Assembly: GCA_030426515.1 (NCBI GenBank) | Contig: JAUHYM010000004.1 | Coordinates: 1 to 45,196 of the forward strand | Direction of reading: 5' to 3' | DNA: 45,196 bases | Source of the DNA: Actinomycetes bacterium | Lineage (GTDB): Bacteria; Actinomycetota; Actinomycetes; Actinomycetales; Microbacteriaceae | Shown here: in pieces, positions 1 through 8,721 of the stretch | How positions within the stretch are numbered: the first letter of the stretch is position 1 | Layout: each line of letters opens with the position of its first letter | The notes under the pieces: generated by a model | The model's database searches: none | The model's input: the letters and a program-made list of their open reading frames with translations, nothing else | What the model was told of the DNA's origin: nothing | Made by a program: the position numbers and the translations under genes

Positions 1-82
1 GCTCGACCTCCGCAGCCGTCGCCCCATCGAGAACCTCACCCAGAAACACGGCACGCATCTCAGCCGCAACGATTCCCCTCAC
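1..82 (-). CDS. Possible 5' end of a minus-strand gene running off the window edge (VRGIVAAEMRAVFLGEVLDGATAAEVE...)
   Basis: Open frame from a GTG at 82 (or ATG at 58) to the window edge; purine-rich GGAGCGGAG upstream. Only about 27 codons visible; product unknown. Confidence 0.3.
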   Translation of the reverse strand, partial: MRGIVAAEMRAVFLGEVLDGATAAEVE

Positions 83-263
83 AACACACTCCGCTCCATG
101 TGTTGCACTCACCACCTGAAGGTGCCCTCCTGAATCCGGCTCTGATCCTGATCTCGGCACGCACCCCCGCCGCTGACGGCGCCTCCACCCCGGCCCGGCG
201 CCTCCACCTCGACCCTTGCGCCGTGCGCGATCGCTGACAGCACCCGCGGGATAGCATCGACGG

Positions 264-974
264 ATGCAGCGCGACGGCAGACTCGGGGTCGGGATCGTGG
301 GCGCCGGGCGCGTCGGTCCCGTCATCGGCGCGGCGCTCGCCGGAGCGGGCCACGCGATCACTGGCATCACCGCCGGCTCCGACGACGACCGCGTCGAGGC
401 CGTACTCCCCAGCGTCCCGGTGCTCGAGACCGAGGAGGTCCTGCGCCGCAGCGAACTGGTGATCCTCGCCGTGCCCGGCGATCAGCTCGCCGGCCTCGTC
501 GCCGGCCTCTCCGAGGTCGGTGCCTGGCAGGTCGGGCAGCTCGTGCTGCACACGGATGCCGCGCACGGCATACAGGTGCTCGCGCCGGCGGCAGCGGTGG
601 GGGCCATCCCGCTTGCCGTCCACCCGGCGATCTCCTTCACCGGAACCACGATCGATCTGCGGGAGCTCTCGCACGCGTGGGCCGCGGTGACCGCCCCCGC
701 ACCCGTCCTGCCGATCGCGCAGGCGCTGGCGGTCGAGCTCGGCTGCGAGCCCGTGGTGATCGCCGAGCAGGATCGCGCGGCGTACGCCGAGGCCGTCGCG
801 ACCGCCACCGCCTTCTCACGCTCGATCGTCGGGCAGGCCACGACCCTGCTCGCCGGGATCGGGGTGGAGAACCCGGGCGGGTTCCTGTCGTCGCTGGTGC
901 GCTCGACGGTCGATCAGGCGCTCGCCGAGGCGTCGCCGGGCGTCGCGGCCGATGAGCCCGGCCTTGATGCCTGA
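264..974 (+). CDS. Rossmann-like / DUF2520 domain protein
   Basis: N-terminal dinucleotide-binding GIVGAGRVGPVIGAAL; HPAISFTGT and C-terminal helical region typical of DUF2520 proteins. Confidence 0.85.
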   Translation: MQRDGRLGVGIVGAGRVGPVIGAALAGAGHAITGITAGSDDDRVEAVLPSVPVLETEEVLRRSELVILAVPGDQLAGLVAGLSEVGAWQVGQLVLHTDAAHGIQVLAPAAAVGAIPLAVHPAISFTGTTIDLRELSHAWAAVTAPAPVLPIAQALAVELGCEPVVIAEQDRAAYAEAVATATAFSRSIVGQATTLLAGIGVENPGGFLSSLVRSTVDQALAEASPGVAADEPGLDA

Positions 975-1053
975 AAGGACCGTTGAGTCGCGGCCTTCCC
1001 GGCTGATCGGGCAACGACATGGCGGCTCGCCGCAGGAGATGCGCGCCGGCGGA

Positions 1054-1968
1054 TCAGCTCCGGGCGCCGGGACGCGCGCGGCGGGCGAGCCCGTCCATGA
1101 GTCCAGTGGGGGCGGTGCGTAAGGCCCAGCCCACCTCGCCCAGCGCGGGTCGCACGTGCCCGGCGCCGATCGACCGGCGGGCGGCACGCAGTGCCCTCCA
1201 CCACGCGTACCGCGCGTTGCGCCGTCGTGCGCCGCGGAGGGCTCGCGCCCACTCCCCATCGCGCTGAGCAGCCTGCGACGCCAGGTGCAGCCGGAGGACG
1301 GCATCGATGCCCCGCACCAGATCGCGATGGTTCTTGACCGTGTTCTCGGGGTGCTCGCGGTAGTCGACCAAGGGCTCGTCGATCGGCGTCACCGGGCCGA
1401 GGTGAAGCAGTCGCAGCACGAGATCGGCGTCCTCGGCATGGGTGAGGGCGCTGTGAAAGCCTCCGCAGGCGGCGAATGCCGAGTGTCTGACGAGGAGGTT
1501 GGGCATCATGACACGTGTTTCCCCGACCGCGATCGCGGCCGACGAGCCATCGGTGATCGGCGGAGATGTCAGAACGACCGCGCCGTGGCGATCGATGACG
1601 TTCATCCGGCTGTATGAGGCGATCGCGTCGGGTTCCCGCATGTGCGCAGCGAGGTGGCTCTCGAGCCGGTCGGCACGCCACCGATCGTCGTCGTCGAGAA
1701 ACGCGAGGAACTCGCCTGTGGCCACGAACGCGCCGCGGTTGCGTGCGACGCTCACACCTGACGCAGGCTGGTGAATCACGTGCGCACCTGGGAGGACAGC
1801 CGCCGCCGCCTCCTCGACGGCCTCCGGGTCGGGGGAGCCATCGTCGACGATTACGACCTCGACGTCGTCGAGCGTCTGCGCCGCCACGGAGGCGAGCGCC
1901 TCGGTGAGATAGGGAGACTGGCGATGGGTCGCCACGATCACGCTCACCCGGGGGCTGGGAGTCGACAC
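1054..1968 (-). CDS. Family 2 glycosyltransferase
   Basis: GT-A motifs VSVIVATHRQSPYLTEALASVAAQTLDDVEVVIVDDGS and FLAFLDDDDRW; GTG start at 1968 chosen as first plausible in-frame start; the longer ORF extension is antisense to lysS. Confidence 0.85.
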   Translation of the reverse strand: MSTPSPRVSVIVATHRQSPYLTEALASVAAQTLDDVEVVIVDDGSPDPEAVEEAAAAVLPGAHVIHQPASGVSVARNRGAFVATGEFLAFLDDDDRWRADRLESHLAAHMREPDAIASYSRMNVIDRHGAVVLTSPPITDGSSAAIAVGETRVMMPNLLVRHSAFAACGGFHSALTHAEDADLVLRLLHLGPVTPIDEPLVDYREHPENTVKNHRDLVRGIDAVLRLHLASQAAQRDGEWARALRGARRRNARYAWWRALRAARRSIGAGHVRPALGEVGWALRTAPTGLMDGLARRARPGARS

Positions 1969-2064
1969 AGGCGTGATCCTAGTCGCTGGTCCCGCCGCCG
2001 GCGCAGCGAGTGCGGTGACAGCCGCCGATAGACTTGCGGGCGACTTCCGAGGAGCCCGCACCAC

Positions 2065-3591
2065 ATGACAGACACGTCTGCGCCCACGCCCATCGACGCC
2101 GATTCCGCCGAGGACGTCTTCGAGCAGAAGGCGGTTCGGCTCGCCAAGCGCGAGCGGCTGATCGCCGAGCGGGAGGATGCCGCCGGCGGCGCCTACCCGG
2201 TGGCGCTGCCGATCACCGACACCATCCCGGATCTGCGTGCGAGGTTCGGCGATCTCGAGGCCGGTGCCGAGACCGGTGTGACGGCTGCGGTGGCCGGTCG
2301 CGTCGTGTTCAGCCGTAACACCGGGAAGCTGTGCTTCGCGAGCCTGCAGTCGGGGGGTGGCAGCCGGATCCAGGCGATGGTGTCGCTCGCCAACGTCGGT
2401 GACGAGTCGCTGGCCGCCTGGAAGGAGCTCGTCGACCTCGGCGACCACGTCTTCATCACCGGCGAGGTGATCTCGAGCCGCCGCGGTGAGCTGTCGATCA
2501 TGGTCACCGACTGGAGAATCGCGTCCAAGGCGATCCTCCCGCTGCCGAACGTCTATGGCGAGCTGAGCGAAGAGACGCGCATGCGCAGCCGGTTCCTCGA
2601 CCTCATCGTGCGCGACCAGGCGCGCGAGACCGTGGTCGCCCGGGCGAAGGTGAACCAGAGCCTGCGCCAGACGTTCGCGTCGCACGCGTTCATCGAGGTC
2701 GAAACTCCCATGCTGCAGGTGCAGCACGGGGGTGCGGCGGCGCGCCCCTTCGTCACGCACGCCAACGCGTTCGACGCCGACCTGTACCTGCGCATCGCGC
2801 CGGAGCTCTTCCTCAAGCGCGCTGTGGTGGGTGGGATCGACAGGGTCTTCGAGATCAACCGCAACTTCCGCAACGAAGGCGCCGACTCGACCCACAGCCC
2901 CGAGTTCGCGATGCTCGAGGCCTACCAGGCCTACAGCGACTACAACGGCATCGCCGATCTCACCCAGGAGCTCATCCAGAACGCCGCGGTCGCCGTCGCC
3001 GGTTCCACCGAGGTCACGTGGGCCGATGGCACCGTGTACGACCTGGGCGGTGAGTGGGATCGCCTCTCGATGTACGACTCGCTGTCGGATGCCGCAGGCC
3101 GGGGCATCACCCCGGAGACCCCGCTCGACGAGCTGTTCGCGCTCGCCGAGGCCGAGGGCGTGGAGGTGCCCGAGAAGCTCGCCACCCACGGAAAGCTCGT
3201 CGAGGAGCTGTGGGAGCACTTCGTGAAGTCGCGGCTCACCCGCCCGACCTTCGTGATGGACTTCCCCCTCGACACGAGCCCTCTGGTCCGCGAGCACCGC
3301 ACGATCCCGGGGGTCGTGGAGAAGTGGGACCTGTACGTCCGCGGCTTCGAACTGGCCACGGGGTACTCCGAGCTGGTCGACCCGGTCATCCAGCGAGAGC
3401 GCTTCGTCGAGCAGGCGAAGCTCGCGGCACGCGGCGACGACGAGGCCATGCGCGTGGACGAGGAGTTCCTGCGTGCGCTCGAGCACGGGATGCCGCCGAC
3501 CGGTGGCATGGGCATGGGCATCGACCGTCTGCTGATGGCGATCACCGGGCTGGGCATCCGCGAGACCATCCTCTTCCCCCTCGTCAAGTAA
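2065..3591 (+). CDS. lysS: Lysyl-tRNA synthetase, class II
   Basis: 508 aa; class II aaRS motifs (FRNEGADSTHSPEFAMLEAYQAYSDYNG; GGMGMGIDRLLMAITG), N-terminal OB fold. Confidence 0.97.
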   Translation: MTDTSAPTPIDADSAEDVFEQKAVRLAKRERLIAEREDAAGGAYPVALPITDTIPDLRARFGDLEAGAETGVTAAVAGRVVFSRNTGKLCFASLQSGGGSRIQAMVSLANVGDESLAAWKELVDLGDHVFITGEVISSRRGELSIMVTDWRIASKAILPLPNVYGELSEETRMRSRFLDLIVRDQARETVVARAKVNQSLRQTFASHAFIEVETPMLQVQHGGAAARPFVTHANAFDADLYLRIAPELFLKRAVVGGIDRVFEINRNFRNEGADSTHSPEFAMLEAYQAYSDYNGIADLTQELIQNAAVAVAGSTEVTWADGTVYDLGGEWDRLSMYDSLSDAAGRGITPETPLDELFALAEAEGVEVPEKLATHGKLVEELWEHFVKSRLTRPTFVMDFPLDTSPLVREHRTIPGVVEKWDLYVRGFELATGYSELVDPVIQRERFVEQAKLAARGDDEAMRVDEEFLRALEHGMPPTGGMGMGIDRLLMAITGLGIRETILFPLVK

Positions 3592-3605
3592 GCCGACGGG
3601 GTCCG

Positions 3606-4772
3606 CTACGCGGCGCTCCCGTCGCGGTGCGCGGTGTAGGCCCATTCCGGCAGGTGGCCCGCGTTGACCAGCGTGCCGACGATCTCCGCCATCCCGTGGT
3701 CAGGCTCGATCGCCTGAGCCGCATCGACGTAGGCCGCCGCGTGCGTCGAGCGGCCCAGTGCCCACGCGAGCCACGCAGCCGCGGAGAGCGGGCCGGGGCG
3801 GTCGGCCTCGGGCGCCAGCGCGGCCGCCCAGCGGCACGCGGCGAGGGCTCGCGTGAGCCGGTCGGCGTCCGGTGCCGGGCCTTCGCCCATCACCGTCCGC
3901 GCGAGGTCCTCCGGGTAGGCGACGCCGTCTCGGCTCCAGCGCAGCTGGGCGTCGAACGCGGCATCCCCTCGTGCCAGATCGCCCGCCCACTGCGAGAGCG
4001 CGACATCCCGCAGGGCGGGGCGTCGCAGGCACCAGACGAGCGATGCGGCATCCCACGCATCGGGGCCCGTACTCGGCCACATCAGGGTGTCTTCGAATAG
4101 GGCGGGGATGTCGTCGAACGCGCACGCGGCGGCCACCGCCTGCGGGTGCGCGTCGGCCAGTCCCGCCGGCGGGCCGCCGTCCTCCCCGGTCCCGGCGAGG
4201 GCGGCGAGCGCGTGCGTCAGCTCGTCGAGCGCGTCGGCGACGTGCGCCTGCTGCTGCTCGCTGACCGTGGGCAGATCCGAGCCGGTCGTCTGGTCGCCAT
4301 GCACGTCGCGGAGAGCCGCGGGTATGTCGGCCACGGCGGGTGCGCTCTCGAGGTCGCTGAGCGGGCGCCCCTCCAGCGGGCAGCTCGCATCCTGGTACGA
4401 CCCCCAGCCGTCTGATGCGACGCACAGCGCGTCGGGAACCCGCAGCCCGCAGGCGTCGGCGCGGCGCAGCAGCGCGCGCACCAGCGTCTCCTGCGCGATG
4501 CCGTCGTCGGCGGCGAACGACTCGTCGGTGTAGACGACCGGGGTCACCCCGTCCACTTCCGGGAGACGGCACACCATGCCGATGAGCGTCGCGGCGGCGC
4601 GGTCGATCGCATCCGGCGCGGCGTCGACCGGCAGGTCCACCCGAAGCACCCCGCGGGTGCGGGAGCGCTCGAAGGGGATCAGGACGATGCTGTTCGAGGG
4701 GTGGTAGCCGGCGAGCCGGGGGACGAGGGCCAGGAAGTCAGCGGGTGCGGTAGCGGTGATGATCGTCGTCAT
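3606..4772 (-). CDS. DUF4192 domain-containing protein
   Basis: MTTIITATAPADFLALVPRLAGYHPSNSIVLIPF is the characteristic DUF4192 N-terminus; ATG at 4772. Confidence 0.85.
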   Translation of the reverse strand: MTTIITATAPADFLALVPRLAGYHPSNSIVLIPFERSRTRGVLRVDLPVDAAPDAIDRAAATLIGMVCRLPEVDGVTPVVYTDESFAADDGIAQETLVRALLRRADACGLRVPDALCVASDGWGSYQDASCPLEGRPLSDLESAPAVADIPAALRDVHGDQTTGSDLPTVSEQQQAHVADALDELTHALAALAGTGEDGGPPAGLADAHPQAVAAACAFDDIPALFEDTLMWPSTGPDAWDAASLVWCLRRPALRDVALSQWAGDLARGDAAFDAQLRWSRDGVAYPEDLARTVMGEGPAPDADRLTRALAACRWAAALAPEADRPGPLSAAAWLAWALGRSTHAAAYVDAAQAIEPDHGMAEIVGTLVNAGHLPEWAYTAHRDGSAA

Positions 4773-4884
4773 GCCAGCACCGTGCCGTGAGCGCGGGCGG
4801 CGCGGGGGAATCTGTCCACGGCGGTCTCCGGCAGCGCTCTTGGGGAGGAACCGCCGTCGCAGGAACACGCGTATCCTTGAGGTC

Positions 4885-5079
4885 ATGGACGACATCTGGC
4901 TCGGGGCGATCTGGGCGCTCACGCCGACGATCGTCGTGCTCGGGCTGTTCTTCTTCGTCCTGCGCGCCATCCTGCGCATGGACCGCTCGGAGCGGCGCGC
5001 GTACGCGAAGGTCGAGGCCGAGGAGCGCGCCAAGCGCGGACTCGACGTCGCGACCGAGCCGCCCGCGTCCGCGACCTGA
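4885..5079 (+). CDS. Small single-pass membrane protein
   Basis: 64 aa: one hydrophobic segment (LGAIWALTPTIVVLGLFFFVLRAIL) then a charged tail; ATG after GGTC. Confidence 0.65.
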   Translation: MDDIWLGAIWALTPTIVVLGLFFFVLRAILRMDRSERRAYAKVEAEERAKRGLDVATEPPASAT

Positions 5080-5126
5080 CCGACCCCGCCGATACGCTGG
5101 GTTCCAGCGGACGCACGGGGAGACGA

Positions 5127-6590
5127 ATGGAAATCGAGATCTACACCAGCTGGTGGCTGGTGTTCGTCTTCGTGTTCGACGTCGTCGTCCGCGTGGCGGC
5201 GATCATCATCGTCCCCCGCAATCGCCGCCCCACGGCGGCTATGGCCTGGCTGCTGGCGATCTACTTCATCCCCCTCGTCGGGGTGTTCCTGTTCCTCCTC
5301 ATCGGCACGCCGCGTCTTCCGCGCAAGCGCCGCAAGATGCAGCAGGACATCAACGACTACATCACCGAGACCAGCCGCGGGCTCGACTTCGGCACGCTCC
5401 GGCCCCATGCCGGCGAGGGGTACACGAATCTCGTCACCCTGAACCGCAACCTCGGCGCCATGCCGCTGGCGGGCGACAACGGGGCGATCCTCATCCCCGA
5501 CTATCAGGCGTCGATCGACGCGATGGCCCGTGCCGTCGATGAGGCCGAGGAGTACGTCCACGTCGAGTTCTACATTCTGCAGACGGATGCCTCCACCGAC
5601 GTGTTCTTCACCGCCCTCGAGAGGGCCTGCCGGCGGGGCATCGTCGTGCGGGTGCTGCTGGATCACTGGGCCAACCGCGGCAAGCCGTACTACAAGAAGA
5701 CCCTCAAGCGTCTCGACGCGATGGGTGCGCACTGGAAGCTGATGCTCCCGGTGCAGCCGTTCAAGGGCAAGTACCAGCGTCCCGATCTACGCAACCACCG
5801 CAAGCTCCTCGTCGTCGACGGTGAGGTGGCGTTCATGGGGTCGCAGAACATGACCGACTCCACCTACAACCTAAAAAAGAACATTCGCCGAGGTCTGCAC
5901 TGGGTCGACCTCATGGTGCGCCTCGACGGGCCGATCGTGGCGTCGATCAACGGCGTGTTCCTCGCCGACTGGTTCAGCGAGACCGGCGAGATCCTCTCGG
6001 AGGAGATCGGGCTGTTCGAGGTGAAGTCGGGCTCGGGCGACCTCGACTGCCAGATCGTCCCCAGCGGCCCCGGTTTCGAGAGCGAGAACAATCTGCGGCT
6101 TTTCCTCGGCCTGCTCTATCACGCCAAACGCAAGATCATCATCGTCAGCCCCTACTTCGTGCCCGACGAGTCGCTGCTCATCGCTGTCACCAGCGCCTGC
6201 CAGCGCGGTCTGCAGGTCGAGCTGTTCGTCTCGGAGGAGGGCGACCAGGCCATGGTGTACCACGCGCAGCGCAGCTACTACGAGGCGCTGCTGAAGGCGG
6301 GCGTGCGCATCTGGATGTACCGCAAGCCCTTCATCCTGCATTCCAAGTCGATGACGATCGACGACGACCTCGCGATCATCGGATCGAGCAACATGGACAT
6401 GCGCTCGTTCGGTCTCAACATGGAGGTCTCGCTGTTCGTGCGCGGGGAGGAGTTCGTGAAGGACATGCGCGGCGTCGAGGACATGTACCGCAGCCTCAGC
6501 CGCGAGCTCACCCTCGAGGAGTGGAACAAGCAGCCGCTGCGCTCGACCGTCCTCGACAATCTGGCGCGCCTGACCAGCGCGCTGCAGTAG
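5127..6590 (+). CDS. cls: Cardiolipin synthase (two PLD HKD motifs)
   Basis: N-terminal PLDc_N membrane segments; HRKLLVVDGEVAFMGSQNMTD and HSKSMTIDDDLAIIGSSNMDMRS. Confidence 0.93.
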   Translation: MEIEIYTSWWLVFVFVFDVVVRVAAIIIVPRNRRPTAAMAWLLAIYFIPLVGVFLFLLIGTPRLPRKRRKMQQDINDYITETSRGLDFGTLRPHAGEGYTNLVTLNRNLGAMPLAGDNGAILIPDYQASIDAMARAVDEAEEYVHVEFYILQTDASTDVFFTALERACRRGIVVRVLLDHWANRGKPYYKKTLKRLDAMGAHWKLMLPVQPFKGKYQRPDLRNHRKLLVVDGEVAFMGSQNMTDSTYNLKKNIRRGLHWVDLMVRLDGPIVASINGVFLADWFSETGEILSEEIGLFEVKSGSGDLDCQIVPSGPGFESENNLRLFLGLLYHAKRKIIIVSPYFVPDESLLIAVTSACQRGLQVELFVSEEGDQAMVYHAQRSYYEALLKAGVRIWMYRKPFILHSKSMTIDDDLAIIGSSNMDMRSFGLNMEVSLFVRGEEFVKDMRGVEDMYRSLSRELTLEEWNKQPLRSTVLDNLARLTSALQ

Positions 6591-6593
6591 TGA

Positions 6594-7376
6594 TCAATCG
6601 TCACCCCGCAGCCCGAGCGACCGCCCCCCGTCGACCGTGAGGTCCTGACCGGTGATGAAGGCCGCGCCGGGGCCGGCGAGGAACACCACCGCTTGCGCGA
6701 CGTCCTCCGCGCGCCCCATGCGATGGAGCACGTTGGTCTCGCGTACTCTCTCGATCTCCTCCAGAGTCGGCTCGCCGCGCAGCACGATGCCGGGCGAAAC
6801 ACAGTTCACCGTGACTCCATGCGGGCCCAGCTCGATCGCCGCGGAACGGCTGTAGCCCACCAGGCCTGCCTTGGCGGCCGCATAGTCGGCGAAGCCAGCC
6901 TTTCCGTGGTGGGCGATGACGGATCCCACGTTGATGATCCGACCCGCGTGCTGTGCGATCATCGCGGCAGACGCGGCTCGGGTGCACGCGATGGCCGCGC
7001 GCAGGTTGATTGCCAGAACGCGGTCGATGACACTGAGCGGGATGGTCCACACCGGGCCGTTTTGGCCCCGGGAGCTTCCCCCCGCGCAGTTCACGAGGAT
7101 ATCGATCCGTCCCAGACCCGCGAAGAACGCCGTGATCTCGTCGTCGTCGGCGAGATCGACTCTCGCCGTGGTGCAGGTTCCCCCGACTTTCTCGGCGTCG
7201 CGGGCGACGTCGCTGAGCTTCTGCGCGTCTCGTCCGATGGCGTGCACGTGCGCACCATGCGCCGCAAGGTGAAGCACGATCGCGCGACCGATCGTCCCGC
7301 TGCCCCCCGTGACGACCGCGGTCGTCCCGGCCAGGCTTCCCGGCTCTGCGACACGGAGTTCGTATGGTCGCGACAT
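6594..7376 (-). CDS. SDR-family oxidoreductase
   Basis: TGGSGTIG cofactor motif, NCAGG, S...YAAAK catalytic motif, C-terminal TVDGG; start could also be the ATG at 7451. Confidence 0.9.
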   Translation of the reverse strand: MSRPYELRVAEPGSLAGTTAVVTGGSGTIGRAIVLHLAAHGAHVHAIGRDAQKLSDVARDAEKVGGTCTTARVDLADDDEITAFFAGLGRIDILVNCAGGSSRGQNGPVWTIPLSVIDRVLAINLRAAIACTRAASAAMIAQHAGRIINVGSVIAHHGKAGFADYAAAKAGLVGYSRSAAIELGPHGVTVNCVSPGIVLRGEPTLEEIERVRETNVLHRMGRAEDVAQAVVFLAGPGAAFITGQDLTVDGGRSLGLRGDD

Positions 7377-7532
7377 CACCACGCGGGTGAGGCGTTCGCG
7401 AAAGGGGCGCAGGATCGCAGACGCTACCTTTCGTGGACGTTGCGTCAGCAAGATCGACCTCCTGCCGTGGATCGCGACGACTCTAGTGCCTCATCGTCGC
7501 GAACCCGGGCAAGCCAACAATACTGTTGCAGG

Positions 7533-8660
7533 ATGGGGAGCAAGGGCCGGGTCGGCATTGTCACAATCAACGATGACGAGAACTACGGGAATCGCCTGCA
7601 GAACTTCGCACTCCAGCAGGCGGTTCGCGCGCTCGGGTGGGAGCCGGAGACGCTGCGCAACAGGCCCGCTCCCTGGCCCCCCGAGCTCTTCTGGCCACGC
7701 ATGCGGCACGATCTGGCGACCCGACCGATGGACCTTCTACGGCGCGCGGCGGTGAGAATGCGCCGCGGAGCGCGCCGTCCCGAATTCGCGCCGCGACGTC
7801 GCGCCGCGATCGAGCAGTTCACTCGGGAGCGCGTGGTGGGCTCGCCCGAGGAATTCGACGCGGCACCTGCCGAGTACTGGTCGACGCGTTATGAGCGGGC
7901 GATCGTGGGGTCGGATCAGGTCTGGAACCCGGTCTACCGCCGCGCCAACGCCGCCGACTTTCTCGCGTTCATGGATCCGGATCGCCGCATCGCGTACGCC
8001 GCGAGCTTCGGTGTGCAGTCGATTCCAGGGTTTCTTCGCACCCGCTATGCCGCATGGCTCGACGGGATTCCCGCGCTCTCCGTCCGGGAGGAACAAGGGG
8101 CACGCATCGTCGCCGAGCTGACCGGGCGAGCAGTCCCCGTGGTCGCGGACCCGACCGTGTTGGTCTCCCGTGAGCAGTGGGATGATCTCATCAGGACCAG
8201 CTCTGCTCCTGTGGACGATCCGTACGCGCTCCAGTTCTTCCTCGGAACGCCGACCACCCAGCAGGTGCAGTGGGTGCGGACGACCGTGATGCAGGAGGAC
8301 CTGTGTGTTGTCGACGCCAACGACCTCCATACCGAGAGGTGGTGCGACCTGGGGCCTGCCGACTTCGTGTTGGCGATCAGGAATGCGTCCCTCGTGATCA
8401 CGGACTCCTTCCACGTCGCGTCTTTCGCGGTGGTCTATCATCGCCCTCTCGTCCTCCGGGAGAGATTCGCGCACGACGACCGAATGGGAACACTGCTCCG
8501 GGGGGTGGGTTTGCGTACACGACCGGTGCGTGTCCCCGGGATCGGCCGGGTGATCGACGCAGACTGGGTGGAGGTCGACGCACGTCGAGAGAGGGATCGG
8601 GCCGACTCCCTGCGGTTTCTGGCGGACGCGCTGGACGGTCGGTCGGCGGCGCGTGGGTAG
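7533..8660 (+). CDS. Polysaccharide pyruvyl transferase family protein
   Basis: VGIVTINDDENYGNRLQNFALQQAV; VGSDQVWNP; ITDSFHVASFAVVYHRP. Confidence 0.88.
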   Translation: MGSKGRVGIVTINDDENYGNRLQNFALQQAVRALGWEPETLRNRPAPWPPELFWPRMRHDLATRPMDLLRRAAVRMRRGARRPEFAPRRRAAIEQFTRERVVGSPEEFDAAPAEYWSTRYERAIVGSDQVWNPVYRRANAADFLAFMDPDRRIAYAASFGVQSIPGFLRTRYAAWLDGIPALSVREEQGARIVAELTGRAVPVVADPTVLVSREQWDDLIRTSSAPVDDPYALQFFLGTPTTQQVQWVRTTVMQEDLCVVDANDLHTERWCDLGPADFVLAIRNASLVITDSFHVASFAVVYHRPLVLRERFAHDDRMGTLLRGVGLRTRPVRVPGIGRVIDADWVEVDARRERDRADSLRFLADALDGRSAARG

Positions 8661-8721
8661 GATCGGCAACGCGACTGCCCGGACGCCGTGCGGGGAGCGA
8701 CGACGACGGTTGGGGCTGTGA

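Noticed and set aside
178-208. Direct repeat GGCGCCTCCACC (178-189 and 197-208) upstream of the DUF2520 gene
   Set aside because: Only two short GC-rich copies; likely chance in this composition.
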